A DNA stretch of 64,000 nucleotides from an uncultured Cytophagales bacterium (GCA_913057175.1 CAJXNP010000019.1:1-64000); one strand, 5' to 3'; shown: positions 35,301-43,373, counted from the first letter of the stretch. The notes: a model not told the origin generated them from the letters alone. A program made the numbers and translations.

Positions 35301-36448
35301 GCTATGCTATTGTCGTAATTACCCTGACCTCCCAGTAAATCAATCCTGACGGATTTGTATTTCTGATCGACGAGATTCCAGCTCTCACCTGCATCTGTGC
35401 TGAGATACAGGTCAAAATTCACACCGAAGGCATCACCAACTGTTGAAGCATAGATCCAGCTTGTATCTGTAGGCGCCATACCCAATTCTATCCTTCCGTT
35501 TACTTTAGAAAACCCTGTTTCCTTTTCTATCCATGTTTCCCCCAGGTCGGTAGATTTTAGCACTCCTCTTTCCCAATGAGTCGCGAAGAGCGTATTGGGG
35601 TTCTGGGGATTGAACAAAATCTGACTGATTGAATTTGCGGATTCATACACCTTTTGCCAGGAAGAACCACCGTCAATTGATTTGTAAATATTACTAACCC
35701 CTTCGGTGTACCAGGGACCTGGTGATGAGCACATAAATACAATATCAGGATCATTTGGATGGATGGCTACCCGGTTGACAAATGAAAAATCTTCGTTGTT
35801 AGCAGTTGATGTCAATTGTTCCCAGCTATTTCCAGCATCGGTAGATTTATAGATCCCATTGCCAACAATTCCTACTGATCCACCAATTGTTTCGCCTGTA
35901 CCTGCATACATGATATCGGGACTACTTTGACAATAGGCAATTGAAGTAATTGCCAGGGATGGCTTGTCAGCTGTTTTATTTTCCCATGTCTCTCCTGCAT
36001 CTGTTGTTTTCCAAATACCTCCACCCACAGATCCCAGAATCCAGGTTTCATTTGAGGGATCATCTGGAAAAACCACAATGGATCTTGACCTTCCCGGAGT
36101 GTTAATTGGTCCCCTCGCCAAAAAAGTAAGGTCGGAAACCCTTCGGTTTTTGGGAGCATTCATCCTAGCCTTATTCAATTCAAACGTGCGGTAATCTAAT
36201 GGATAATCGTAGCCGCTTTCACCCGCCCTTGTCCGGATGCCCTGATGATAAGAATAGTATGCAGAGGGATTATCAAATTTCTGAAAACCTGATTTAATTT
36301 TTTGATGTTTTTGGTCAACTCTCTTTTGTAGGATCTCCGAAACAGTAAATACCTCACTTGAAATAAAATGATTGACATAAAAATTTTGATATAAATACCA
36401 CGAACCTAAAATTCCTATGCTGATGACAATTAAAAACTTTTGCTTCAT
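32324..36448 (-). CDS. Giant secreted BNR/Asp-box (sortilin-like VPS10) beta-propeller protein with T9SS sorting tail
   Basis: The 1374-residue protein has an N-terminal hydrophobic export segment. More than ten Asp-box motifs follow (KTTDAGETWENKT, KSTDAGNSWEQLT, KSIDGGSSWQKVY, KSTDLGETWIEK, LSTDAGESWNLV, ESIDNGETWEFL), which mark seven- to ten-bladed propellers of the VPS10/sialidase-like BNR type. A C-terminal Ig/jelly-roll-like region leads to the type A T9SS sorting domain that starts at AVTVYPNPARNDFNIEI and ends in KKIMLK. The fold is common in Bacteroidota surface proteins that bind or cut glycans, but no sialidase Arg triad is certain. Its ATG overlaps the stop of the small lipoprotein gene upstream (ATGA), so the two are co-translated. 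Confidence 0.88.
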   Translation of the reverse strand: MKQKFLIVISIGILGSWYLYQNFYVNHFISSEVFTVSEILQKRVDQKHQKIKSGFQKFDNPSAYYSYHQGIRTRAGESGYDYPLDYRTFELNKARMNAPKNRRVSDLTFLARGPINTPGRSRSIVVFPDDPSNETWILGSVGGGIWKTTDAGETWENKTADKPSLAITSIAYCQSSPDIMYAGTGETIGGSVGIVGNGIYKSTDAGNSWEQLTSTANNEDFSFVNRVAIHPNDPDIVFMCSSPGPWYTEGVSNIYKSIDGGSSWQKVYESANSISQILFNPQNPNTLFATHWERGVLKSTDLGETWIEKETGFSKVNGRIELGMAPTDTSWIYASTVGDAFGVNFDLYLSTDAGESWNLVDQKYKSVRIDLLGGQGNYDNSIAVNPYNKKVVYYGGVNLWKSTVQDGETNDIGKDVSVETFLGGTSIWQFVNFGGGYDGGIIDLNDNLAIDDISSAIIVTGPGISQKAYRFTVDMQGSGVPDDGYIYQDYIDIPLQVWDTKNNRQLMVSFRDQQEDGGFNLIVENTDSQDAGLQSREYLFIHNEEYSETPLDEIAQDGGNNMGQDYQQMYFVWPVLQEGQTFDPDNLAEDTVFINLQLDTLTLIPAELENVSDAYNNFDEKNPAYDIDNGQFVLHPDHHFLELIPINNDSMSFQIYDCNDGGIYLSNIAGDPGINDGDWTFKGLGLNTGQFYGADKKPAEDIYIGGMQDNGTWLSPDPFSSDDTLTYSLVLTGDGFEALWNNQKPDEVLGSSQFNNFGKSTDGGETWFNVSGGIEGNSPFISKLANSPFKPQTVFTVTSLGVYKSDNFGTSWELKPITNDWGFSSFLNVEVSLSDYDIVWGGSGMSNFQKLHVSTDGGDTFASANNYEEVTLGNLSGLATHPFEDSTAYVLFSFHGGPKILRTNDLGQSWEDISGFGTGNVSANGFPDVAVYDLLVRPDNPEIIWAGTEIGIFESIDNGETWEFLENELGGVAIWQMKSVDDQIVIATHGRGIWSAQFDNPVEITFPPIITEGGTTIESDLYLKLDLYSAYDSSFFYANGNLIDGFAATEKIVDTVVIIPEPSIEPDQFYKIKMESYKGGRLYESDPVEILYYQVGGVVSEYTNDFNDLNDEDFIGVGFSLDQPDGFSNGSIHSGHPYPEAVELNLSEYSYYYHFKKPVKLYDGESIISFRDIAIVEIGEPGATFGEEDFYDYVVWEGSLNGYEWVSLADGYDANKFPSWLTALDNIGEGDSTLFQNQVIDMHQTFKEEDTLLIRMRLFSDPLSNGWGWAIDDLSIRSEVVTSLDDEVSDLAVTVYPNPARNDFNIEIESKRRDGLDIQLLDVNGKMVRDFNFNSLNAGKNVFNIQSEDLRRGVYLISIQTHSSGSKLKKIMLK

Positions 36449-36855
36449 TTTGAATGAAATTCCTTCCCTACATTTTTTATTTGATATGTCCTGGTATTAA
36501 AATGATATGTCTCATGGATGGTATCAAAATCTTTTAAGTAACGAAGACCTTTTTTGATTTCCAGGGTTTCCTTATCAATCCACCTGATTACTGCATATGG
36601 AATGTTTTCGGTATAAACCAATGTATCATTTGTCACTGACCATACAGTTAACTCCGACAGATCGTTGCCTGGTTTTTTAAAAGCTAACTTACTTAAACAT
36701 GCTGCAAAACTGGAATCGGAATTGTATTGACAACCTTTTAATGAATCAAGGTCAGGCGGTCCGACTGCCGTCTGACCTTGATCATCTGCGACCTTCTTTT
36801 TCACAGAGCAATAGCTGAAAGTTATTATTAATAATACAATAGTTAAACCCCTCAT
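36445..36855 (-). CDS. Small lipoprotein translationally coupled to the BNR protein
   Basis: The 136-residue protein has the lipobox FSYCS (Cys about 16) and no domain that I recognise. The mature part contains GCQYNSDSSFAACLSKL, SVTNDTLVYTENIPYAVIRWIDKETLEIKKG and RTYQIKN, which suggests a compact beta domain with one disulfide. Its stop overlaps the start of the giant BNR/T9SS gene by 4 bp, so it is probably a dedicated partner. A GGTCAG-type imperfect palindrome lies inside the coding sequence (36745-36782) and supplies the residues DDQGQTAVGPPDLD. Confidence 0.7.
   Translation of the reverse strand: MRGLTIVLLIITFSYCSVKKKVADDQGQTAVGPPDLDSLKGCQYNSDSSFAACLSKLAFKKPGNDLSELTVWSVTNDTLVYTENIPYAVIRWIDKETLEIKKGLRYLKDFDTIHETYHFNTRTYQIKNVGKEFHSK
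36745..36782. repeat. Imperfect GGTCAG palindrome inside a lipoprotein gene
   Basis: ATCAAGGTCAGGCGGT is followed by a short loop and the near-inverse tail GCCGTCTGACCTTGAT. It shares the GGTCAGACG/CGTCTGACC core with the perfect palindrome at 56169-56210, so both may be copies of one REP-like family. This copy is translated without breaking the reading frame. Confidence 0.55.
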
Positions 36856-36867
36856 TTAGTATGACAA

Positions 36868-36924
36868 TGAATTTAAATATTCTATGAATTTGATTTTTTG
36901 TGGAAGGGTTTTGGTTTTCATTTT
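36868..36924 (-). pseudogene. Duplicated 3'-end fragment of the secreted-protein gene at 37675-38376
   Basis: The 57 bp here match 37687-37743 at 55 positions. Read on the minus strand it encodes KMKTKTLPQKIKFIEYLNSLS and a nearby stop, nearly the same C-terminal residues as the intact gene, and homology fades upstream. It is a detached copy of a gene end rather than an independent gene. Together with the intact copy it brackets the toxin-antitoxin locus. Confidence 0.88.
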
Positions 36925-36984
36925 CGCATTGTAGTAGCTTAATTTGGGGAAAAACGTTAATCTTACCTGTACGTAAGGCATAGA

Positions 36985-37378
36985 TCAAATTAATTTTGAG
37001 AATTCATCTACAGAAATCGTTTTTAAAGTTGGAAAAGAAATATTTCGTAGGACATCAAAATGCCGATCTTCAGTAACAATATATTGTACCTTTCCGGCCA
37101 CAGCACAGTCACAATACTTATTATCATCAGGATCGGCTGTTATTAAATTCCAACGATAATAAGTATTAATGAAATGTACATTAGGCAGTTCGATCAATAA
37201 AGCTGAGAAAGCGTCCGCAGTATTTACTCCATATTTTTTCGATATGATTTCCTGGTATTCCATTATGATTTCAGAAGTTATAACTAACTGGAATTACCAG
37301 TGCTTGATAAATATTGTGGTATGGAGACTTTGAGGTAAGACAAATAACAAGAATGTTACAATCGATTACGACTGTCAT
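36985..37378 (-). pseudogene. PIN-family toxin disrupted by a frameshift
   Basis: The ATG at 37378 overlaps the antitoxin stop. It begins a normal PIN start (MTVVIDCNILVI..., first acidic Asp6) that runs into a stop at about 37271. The rest of the domain continues in another frame: VITSEIIMEYQEIISKKYG, DPDDNKYCDCAVAG and VTEDRHFDVL down to 36985. This resembles the COG1569/TIGR00305 toxin family. The frame change lies near 37280-37295 and needs a small deletion to be explained. The second part alone (92 residues from ATG 37263) lacks the first catalytic Asp, so the toxin is probably dead unless the shift is a sequencing error. Confidence 0.85.
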
Positions 37379-37593
37379 CCTTTTACTGATTTACGAAAAT
37401 GTTCTTTCTTCCAACTTTCAAATACCTCAGAAGTATATTTTTTTTCGTCAAAAGCCTTGTCTGCATTCCGAACCACTTTGTCAGAGAGATAAGCTACCAG
37501 TAAAGATTTAATTTCTTCAAGATCTTTATCATCCTTCAAGTAATTAAGAACTTTAAGGATTTCGAGTTGTGCATCATTAAATGTTATTTGCAT
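37375..37593 (-). CDS. Antitoxin of the broken PIN module
   Basis: The small 72-residue acidic/basic protein is upstream of the PIN gene and overlaps it by 4 bp (ATGA), the classic antitoxin-toxin order. The sequence MQITFNDAQLEILKVLNYLKDDKDLEEIKSLLVAYLSDKV shows helical character, and the tail EVFESWKKEHFRKSVKG is typical of antitoxins paired with COG1569 PIN toxins. The antitoxin appears intact. With the toxin frameshifted it may persist as an orphan. Confidence 0.8.
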   Translation of the reverse strand: MQITFNDAQLEILKVLNYLKDDKDLEEIKSLLVAYLSDKVVRNADKAFDEKKYTSEVFESWKKEHFRKSVKG

Positions 37594-37674
37594 AATTGGT
37601 TTTTTTCAAAATTAGTAAAATTAGAACACCTAGAGTAGAAATTTTTTAATACCAATAAAAACTATATTCTTTCT

Positions 37675-38376
37675 CTATTTGGATAGTGAATTCAAATATT
37701 CCATGAATTTGATTTTTTGTGGAAGGGTTTTGGTTTTCATTTTGGTATCAGTATTGTAATTTTCGGGTAGTTCCGGGCAAGTTAGTTTTTTTGAATGGCT
37801 AGGCAATTCACACAAAATCCTATTTTTATCTACAATAAAATATTCTTCTCTTTTTACTTTCTTTTCTTGCTTACTCCCAATGTCCAACGCCTCAACATAA
37901 TTGGGTTGTTGAATCAATACCTGATAATAAGCGATGAGAGAGTAGTTGTTCTCATAAATAAGTTGAAAAAAGCCTGTCAGAGGCACATTATCCTGAAATT
38001 CAAAGTTCAAGGTATTAACGAACTTTATTGAATCATTGTCTTCTAAATTCAACATTGCAAAATCGTTGATCAGATGAGAAGGACAAACTTTAACCTTATC
38101 ATCTACCTTTATTTCGACCTGTTGGTTAAATACATCAAATTTTAATGGATAGCTCTCAATTTTAAGACCATTCTTGAGCGAGATCCTTCCCGATTGCCAG
38201 CTTTCGTTTAAGTAAAATTCGTTTGATGCAGACTGTCTTTGTTTAGTTTTAAATTCTTCAATAACCAACCCCGGATTGACAGAATTATCAATCACAGACA
38301 GTTGACCTTGACAAAATATCGGCCCCGAGTTTGCCAGAAGAAATATCAGCAATAAGAATAATTGTTTTGCTTTCAT
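37675..38376 (-). CDS. Secreted protein of unknown function
   Basis: The 233-residue protein has a signal peptide (MKAKQLFLLLIFLLANSGPIFCQ). The mature part has long beta-like stretches (RISLKNGLKIESYPLKFDVFNQQVEIKVDDKVKVCP, TLNFEFQDNVPLTGFFQLIYENNYSLIAYYQVLI) and a Lys-rich C-terminus. I do not recognise a family. It may be a periplasmic or surface protein of the PorP-adjacent unknown type. Its final 57 bp recur as an isolated copy at 36868-36924, on the far side of the toxin-antitoxin locus. Confidence 0.75.
   Translation of the reverse strand: MKAKQLFLLLIFLLANSGPIFCQGQLSVIDNSVNPGLVIEEFKTKQRQSASNEFYLNESWQSGRISLKNGLKIESYPLKFDVFNQQVEIKVDDKVKVCPSHLINDFAMLNLEDNDSIKFVNTLNFEFQDNVPLTGFFQLIYENNYSLIAYYQVLIQQPNYVEALDIGSKQEKKVKREEYFIVDKNRILCELPSHSKKLTCPELPENYNTDTKMKTKTLPQKIKFMEYLNSLSK
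37687..37743. repeat. Direct repeat copy 2 (intact gene end)
   Basis: This is the intact copy of the 57-bp repeat that also occurs at 36868-36924 with two mismatches, in the same orientation. The 0.76 kb between the copies holds the antitoxin/PIN locus. The copy is the 3' end of the gene at 37675-38376. Confidence 0.85.
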
Positions 38377-38395
38377 TCTTAAAGAGCATCAAAAT

Positions 38396-38435
38396 CAAAA
38401 TAGCAATTCGGTCAGATGACCGAATTGCTATTTTG
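38396..38435 (-). terminator. Long-stem hairpin terminator ending the SusC/SusD operon
   Basis: Two 19-bp arms, CAAAATAGCAATTCGGTCA (38396-38414) and its exact complement (38417-38435), are separated by a 2-nt loop. On the minus strand the hairpin follows the stop of the lipoprotein gene at 38459 by about 24 bp and is followed by a T-rich tract. It also ends near the start of the next gene at 38376, so read-through to that gene would be low. Confidence 0.88.
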
Positions 38436-38458
38436 ACCTAATAATTAAAATCTACCGA

Positions 38459-39871
38459 TTAAGGAATGGGTGTTAATACCGTTGACCCGGTATCACCATA
38501 AGAACTTTCCCATTCAAATTCTATTGTTCCATCAGGGTTTAAAATTCCTGAAAGTATAATGATTGAATCATCCCCAACACCTACCACAACATCCAAATCA
38601 CATGTAACAAAAGAACCTCCTTCAGCACCATATCCCTGCAAAGGATACAGTCCAAATGAGATATCATCTATATCAAATATATTACCTGGATTTCCCGCTA
38701 TTGTGACAGTATCAACAAGATCAGAATAGTCACCAACAGGGTTGTCTGCGCTGTAACCAGAAGAAACGGCCCTGTAATCACCAGCCAAGTCTGCAATTTC
38801 ACAAGGCAAAACTAACACCTGCATTTCGTCGGTTGTTTCCCTTCCCTGTTCATCTATGACCGTAACCACAATATTGATATATCCCTGGTTTTCAGATATA
38901 AAGGAACCAGAGATGACAGCAGAAGATTCGCCAATTGCATTTGCAGCTTCAGTTGAGTCAAGCTCAACTTCTCCCAGTGGATCTCCCATACCAGCTGATG
39001 TAACTTCATACGATTCAATAAAAACTGTATCAATAATACCCGGAGCAGAAATAATCTCAACGCTCAATGGAATTTCTGTAAATGCTTTAAAGGCGCCAGT
39101 GGCTAGCGTAAGAGCAACCTCAGGAGCGGCAAATTCATACTCTGCAGTAAGGATGAAATCTTCCGAAGATGTTCTTTGTTGTAAAGCGTCAACAACATTG
39201 ACATTAAAAGTCACTTCCCCAACATAGTCTTCATTTGATGTGTAGGTAACCGTTACACTTCCGCTTTCTTCACCAACAATTCCTGCGTAATCCGTTGGAT
39301 CAATTGCTACTGAACCGTTATCAACTAAAACAAATATAGAGTCGATACCACCCGGAGAAGAAGTTACATTAATCTCAAAATCAAACTGATCACCCCTTGT
39401 AAAGCTTTCAACTGGAAAATCTAGAGTAAACTCAGACAACCCGGAAGGAAATCCCACATAGATCTCATCGGCCACAACTAAAGATTTGGCAGCATCGTCG
39501 CCATCCTCGTCAACTTGTTCATCGAACAATTCGAAACTAAGTTCCAAATCACCTTCAAATGTTGTGGGAGAAACAAATGTTCCGGTTATCTCACCTTCGG
39601 TTTGCCCCCTCATCGCATCAAGATTATTAAAGCTATACGACCCAATATTATCCGGAGTAGTTATGGAAACGGTATCTATACCCCCCGGAGCATCGATTAC
39701 ACTAATTACAAAATTAAAGCTTTCCCCACCCGTAACGGTATCTGTTGAAAGAGAGACTGTGTAATAAGGGCCGTCAAGTAGACTTGGTGGATTAGCGTCC
39801 TGAAAATCATCGACGCATGAGAGTACTACTATTGAAGTAGCCAACATGAAAATTTGTATATTCCTCTTCAT
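38459..39871 (-). CDS. Surface lipoprotein with three Ig-like repeats, SusC/SusD operon member
   Basis: The 470-residue protein has the lipobox VVLSC (Cys19). Three similar beta domains follow, each marked by a SPGGID/APGGID-type strand turn (VIDAPGGIDTVSI, VTSSPGGIDSIFV, IISAPGIIDTVFI) and a GESG/GESS turn. A C-terminal domain (about residues 355-470) with a CEIADLAGDYRAV..GYSAD pattern resembles the lipocalin-like domain of the other lipoprotein in this operon. No enzyme motif is visible. It is the last gene of the SusC/SusD operon, before the long hairpin, so it is probably a surface glycan- or peptide-binding accessory (SusE/F role by position only). Confidence 0.8.
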   Translation of the reverse strand: MKRNIQIFMLATSIVVLSCVDDFQDANPPSLLDGPYYTVSLSTDTVTGGESFNFVISVIDAPGGIDTVSITTPDNIGSYSFNNLDAMRGQTEGEITGTFVSPTTFEGDLELSFELFDEQVDEDGDDAAKSLVVADEIYVGFPSGLSEFTLDFPVESFTRGDQFDFEINVTSSPGGIDSIFVLVDNGSVAIDPTDYAGIVGEESGSVTVTYTSNEDYVGEVTFNVNVVDALQQRTSSEDFILTAEYEFAAPEVALTLATGAFKAFTEIPLSVEIISAPGIIDTVFIESYEVTSAGMGDPLGEVELDSTEAANAIGESSAVISGSFISENQGYINIVVTVIDEQGRETTDEMQVLVLPCEIADLAGDYRAVSSGYSADNPVGDYSDLVDTVTIAGNPGNIFDIDDISFGLYPLQGYGAEGGSFVTCDLDVVVGVGDDSIIILSGILNPDGTIEFEWESSYGDTGSTVLTPIP

Positions 39872-39972
39872 TTGATTAATATTTTTCTAATTATCATATC
39901 TTAAACAATTTTTTATCTATGAAAACCAATGCTGATTAGAGCATTTCACTGATACATTTCCCATATTAATTG

Positions 39973-40728
39973 TCATAAATAATATTTAGACAATCCATCG
40001 ATGGAAAAATCAATGTTAAAAGTTTTCAAAACATCTTCTTTACTCAAAACAATATCCCGTACGACAAATTCAAATTCATGATCAAATGATTCTGCCTTTG
40101 CCGGATACTTTCTCCCATCCTGTTCATTCCACTCTAATAATCGTAAAGAAATATTTTGATCGTTAAACCTGGGTCTATTATATGCTATTGGAATAAAATC
40201 CTTGTTTAACTCAAAACCACAGTAGAATTTTTCGTCTTTGAAAATTATTAATTGATTTTGTGATGTGAATTTCACTTCAAGATTTTTTCCAACTGCCAAT
40301 TCGTGCAGCTTTTTATAATAGTCCAGGCTGTACCAGTAATACATGAAATTTTTATTAAGCTCATCCATTTGTTCCATATTGCCATCGTTAATAACCCAAC
40401 CAATTGAGTCATTAAGGATCCTGACTAATCTAACCCCATTGATTTGTTGGTCCAGAATAATCTGTGGCTTATCTAAGGATTGAAATTGCTTAGAGGAATA
40501 CTTACCAAAATTTTCATCTTCCTGCTGATATTCAACATAAACAGATCTTAAATCGGCCCAGTATTTCCTTCCACCCAGATAATCGAAAACTTTGTTCAAT
40601 ACTTGCCTGGATTGATCATTTCCTCTCCATTCAAAATATTGTTCATTGTCAACAACCAAATCATCACATGCATTTCTATTGCATGATAGAATTGAAAGAA
40701 ACAAAACGATCAACAGTAAATTTTTCAT
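39973..40728 (-). CDS. Lipoprotein of unknown function in the SusC/SusD operon
   Basis: The 251-residue protein has the lipobox LSILSC (Cys16). The mature region starts with NACDDLVVDNEQYFEWRG and carries a LGGRKYWADLRSVYVEYQQED segment that hints at a LolA/LppX-like half-barrel. The family is not recognised. It lies in the middle of the minus-strand operon, 60 bp after the preceding lipoprotein gene and 101 bp before the next. A role as a lipid or ligand carrier is inference only. Confidence 0.7.
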   Translation of the reverse strand: MKNLLLIVLFLSILSCNRNACDDLVVDNEQYFEWRGNDQSRQVLNKVFDYLGGRKYWADLRSVYVEYQQEDENFGKYSSKQFQSLDKPQIILDQQINGVRLVRILNDSIGWVINDGNMEQMDELNKNFMYYWYSLDYYKKLHELAVGKNLEVKFTSQNQLIIFKDEKFYCGFELNKDFIPIAYNRPRFNDQNISLRLLEWNEQDGRKYPAKAESFDHEFEFVVRDIVLSKEDVLKTFNIDFSIDGLSKYYL

Positions 40729-40788
40729 GTATCCTTTATATGTTGAGAACCAAGAATTTAATAGTCCTCTTCATACTGTCATTTCAAG

Positions 40789-41715
40789 TTATTTTGGAGT
40801 ATAAGTTGTTGTACCACAAACCGGATTGAAAAAATTACACCAGTTCATGACGATCACTCCGGTAGCCGGATCCCTTGGAGGATTGGGATTATTTGGATCA
40901 TCCTGATGATCACCATAACCTGTACGACTAGGTAAGAGTAAAGGAACTCCACATATATCATAAAATTGTCCCGGCAAATCGTAACTGTCCGGATTAAAAG
41001 AACCCCACAAACCAGCATCAAATGTAGAAGTCTGATACCGAAAAGGTTCCGGCGTTCCTACAAATGTTATGGTTGCATCTCGGGTGGAGCTGCAATCAAG
41101 TAATGAACAAAAACTACTGACATTTGAAACAGCAGTAGAATACTCACCTGTCCAATCGGAAGGAGTGGTCGGACAGGCAATATAAGCAGTAAACCCAACA
41201 CTAAAGCTAGTTGTAGCGGCACTGTTAACGATGCTGGTCTCAATATTGATTGCTTCGTAATCCGTGTCTTTCAGTACTGTATCCGGAAAAACACGACCAT
41301 CAGTCAGATAGGTAAAATTAGTAAAATCCAATCGATCACCTCCCGACAAATCATCAACAGTTAATCCCATAAACTCTGCAAATTCCTGTGATGTTATCGT
41401 GACTTCCCTGATCGCACCTTCACTATCAAAATCACCCGGTGTATAGGTTGCCCATAACCTGGTGTCATAGGTAGAGTCTTGTCCAAAACTATAATAATCG
41501 ACATACACCTCGGTTCTGTCAAGATTATCATTTACAGTAAATAGACTGTATACAAGTTTAGCCTCATCAATTTCTGCAAAGTTGAAGAATGAATAAGCCG
41601 GGTCTACCTGGATTCTCATCGTTGCCCCCTCTTCAAATTCCGGCAATCGCGTTTCTTCCTCACAGCTTAAGAATGAGCAGCTAATAAGAAATAATATTAT
41701 TATATAATTTTTCAT
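40789..41715 (-). CDS. Surface lipoprotein following SusD
   Basis: The 308-residue protein has the lipobox SFLSC (Cys18). The N-terminal domain (about residues 30-165) contains TMRIQVDPAYSFFNFAEIDEAKLVYSLFTVND, a shape typical of SusE-type lipoproteins that bind the pore region. The C-terminal part has several Cys residues and the unit CPTTPSDWTGEYSTAVSNVSSFCSLLDC, which resembles the last domain of the lipoprotein at 38459-39871. It lies 11 bp after the SusD stop, so it is co-transcribed and probably exposed at the cell surface. Confidence 0.78.
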   Translation of the reverse strand: MKNYIIILFLISCSFLSCEEETRLPEFEEGATMRIQVDPAYSFFNFAEIDEAKLVYSLFTVNDNLDRTEVYVDYYSFGQDSTYDTRLWATYTPGDFDSEGAIREVTITSQEFAEFMGLTVDDLSGGDRLDFTNFTYLTDGRVFPDTVLKDTDYEAINIETSIVNSAATTSFSVGFTAYIACPTTPSDWTGEYSTAVSNVSSFCSLLDCSSTRDATITFVGTPEPFRYQTSTFDAGLWGSFNPDSYDLPGQFYDICGVPLLLPSRTGYGDHQDDPNNPNPPRDPATGVIVMNWCNFFNPVCGTTTYTPK

Positions 41716-41726
41716 TTTTTCAAAAA

Positions 41727-43355
41727 TTAATTATCCCAAAATACTTTATAGGTGGTAATGGTTTTCTGACTTGGGGAATTTGGATTAATTTCCAAATCAT
41801 CCGTTTTCCATGGGAAGGAAAGTGGGTATCCACGCGTTCTTTGGGTGACATTTAATGCGTCTGTATTCCCATCGTGAAGAATTGGATAACCCGTCCTTCT
41901 ATAGTCGTTATAAGAATCGATACCATAGCCATAACTTGCAATCCACTTTTGTGTGATGATGTGTTGTAACTTTCCTTCATCATCCGATGCATCATAGATA
42001 TCTAATATTTCATTGATGTATTCATCTCTATCTGCATCACTTAGCAATGGCGCTCCGGCATTGGCGGCCACAACATTCAATTTTTGAAAAGAGGCCAGCA
42101 TTGCCATTTCAAAAAGATCCCTGGCGTTTTGATTTGTCACACCTGTCAATGCGAGTTCAGCCTGAATGTAGAGCCTGGAAAAATAGGTAAGCATCCTTTG
42201 AGGAGTGTCTCCCGCTCCGTTAAAGTCAGAAATTCCACCTGCTCCATCGTCATATCTTCCACCTATTGGGTACAAACCTGCTACAGTTTGAGATGAGGCC
42301 TGATCGAACCCTTCATTTGGATCGATATTAAATGAGAACATATAGATAGAAACAAACTCTCCGTTTTTGTAGGCTGTTGCATTTTCTGCAGGCTGGCCGG
42401 GAGCCAGCTGATTATAGAAGTAATATGGAATACGAGGGTCCTCAATTCCCAGGTATGGATTTCCTTCTACAGGAAAGAAAGTATTAATCCCGCTCAGAAT
42501 TTCGAAGAAATATGGATTGATATAGAACCTCGCAGCGCCTGGAGCATATTCCTGCGCATATCCCGGATTTCTGGTAGATGGAGAAACACCCGTACCATAA
42601 GGCATTTCAAAATCATCTAATTCGGAATTGATCAATAGAGTTGGATCAGATAGCAAAGAATTTACCTGACTTGAAACATCCTGAACTAATCTAACCTGAT
42701 TGTACATTTTCAGTTTTAATGTTCTGGCAAATTTTTTCCAGTTATTCAGGTTTCCACCATAAATAATGTCATCGCTGCCTGGAGAAAGGTTTGAAGCTTT
42801 GTCCAGATTGGCAATGGCTTCATCAAGCAATGCATGGATCAAAGGATAGATCTGCGAACCATCTTCAAATCTTGGTGCCCTGTTTTCTGCTCCCATATTT
42901 GCTTCAGTAAATGGCACACTACCCCAGATGTCTACCAGAACACTATATAGATAGCCCTGAAGAATCTGCGCGACACCTATATAGTGCCAGTCTTCATTGC
43001 CCTCTTCAGCTCTCGCTATACTAATAATTTCCCTTACGTCAGTTAAAGCCCTGTAATAGCTAATGTTCCAGGGGGTAATCACTTCAAAATCTGTCCCAAG
43101 AAGGTTATAATCCTGATGGGTATTCCCTCTTTCAAACATTTGGTGAGTTAAAGCAGATGTATAAGCTGAAAGACCCCCTATAGAAGTACCAACTACCCCT
43201 GAAACATCAATTTCGACTGTTGGAAGAAGCTGATTCAAGGGGACTTCCGTTGGGTTATTCGGATCGTCATTTATATCAAGGAACTCTTCACAACCGCATA
43301 AAATGGTCATAACAACAACGAGTCCCAGCGAAAATATATATTTCATTTTATTCAT
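41727..43355 (-). CDS. SusD/RagB-family nutrient-binding lipoprotein (SusD-like_2 type), pair 1
   Basis: From ATG 43355 the protein has 542 residues. The lipobox is ILCGC near residue 20, followed by EEFLDINDDPNNPTEVPLNQLLPTV, the characteristic start of the SusD-like_2 group. Helical TPR-like segments such as GVAQILQGYLYSVLVDIWGSVPFTEANM and NNWKKFARTLKLKMYNQVRLV and the C-terminal QKWIASYGYGIDSYNDYRRTGYP complete the fold. SusD proteins cap the SusC pore and bind the ligand. It lies 18 bp after the SusC gene. The TTG start 15 nt earlier is a less likely option. Confidence 0.93.
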   Translation of the reverse strand: MNKMKYIFSLGLVVVMTILCGCEEFLDINDDPNNPTEVPLNQLLPTVEIDVSGVVGTSIGGLSAYTSALTHQMFERGNTHQDYNLLGTDFEVITPWNISYYRALTDVREIISIARAEEGNEDWHYIGVAQILQGYLYSVLVDIWGSVPFTEANMGAENRAPRFEDGSQIYPLIHALLDEAIANLDKASNLSPGSDDIIYGGNLNNWKKFARTLKLKMYNQVRLVQDVSSQVNSLLSDPTLLINSELDDFEMPYGTGVSPSTRNPGYAQEYAPGAARFYINPYFFEILSGINTFFPVEGNPYLGIEDPRIPYYFYNQLAPGQPAENATAYKNGEFVSIYMFSFNIDPNEGFDQASSQTVAGLYPIGGRYDDGAGGISDFNGAGDTPQRMLTYFSRLYIQAELALTGVTNQNARDLFEMAMLASFQKLNVVAANAGAPLLSDADRDEYINEILDIYDASDDEGKLQHIITQKWIASYGYGIDSYNDYRRTGYPILHDGNTDALNVTQRTRGYPLSFPWKTDDLEINPNSPSQKTITTYKVFWDN

Positions 43356-43373
43356 TGTTATCAAATTCAATGG

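Noticed and set aside
36782-36988. 68-residue minus-strand open frame beside the lipoprotein
   Set aside because: It overlaps the lipoprotein gene and the duplicated gene-end fragment in a different frame, so it is a shadow.
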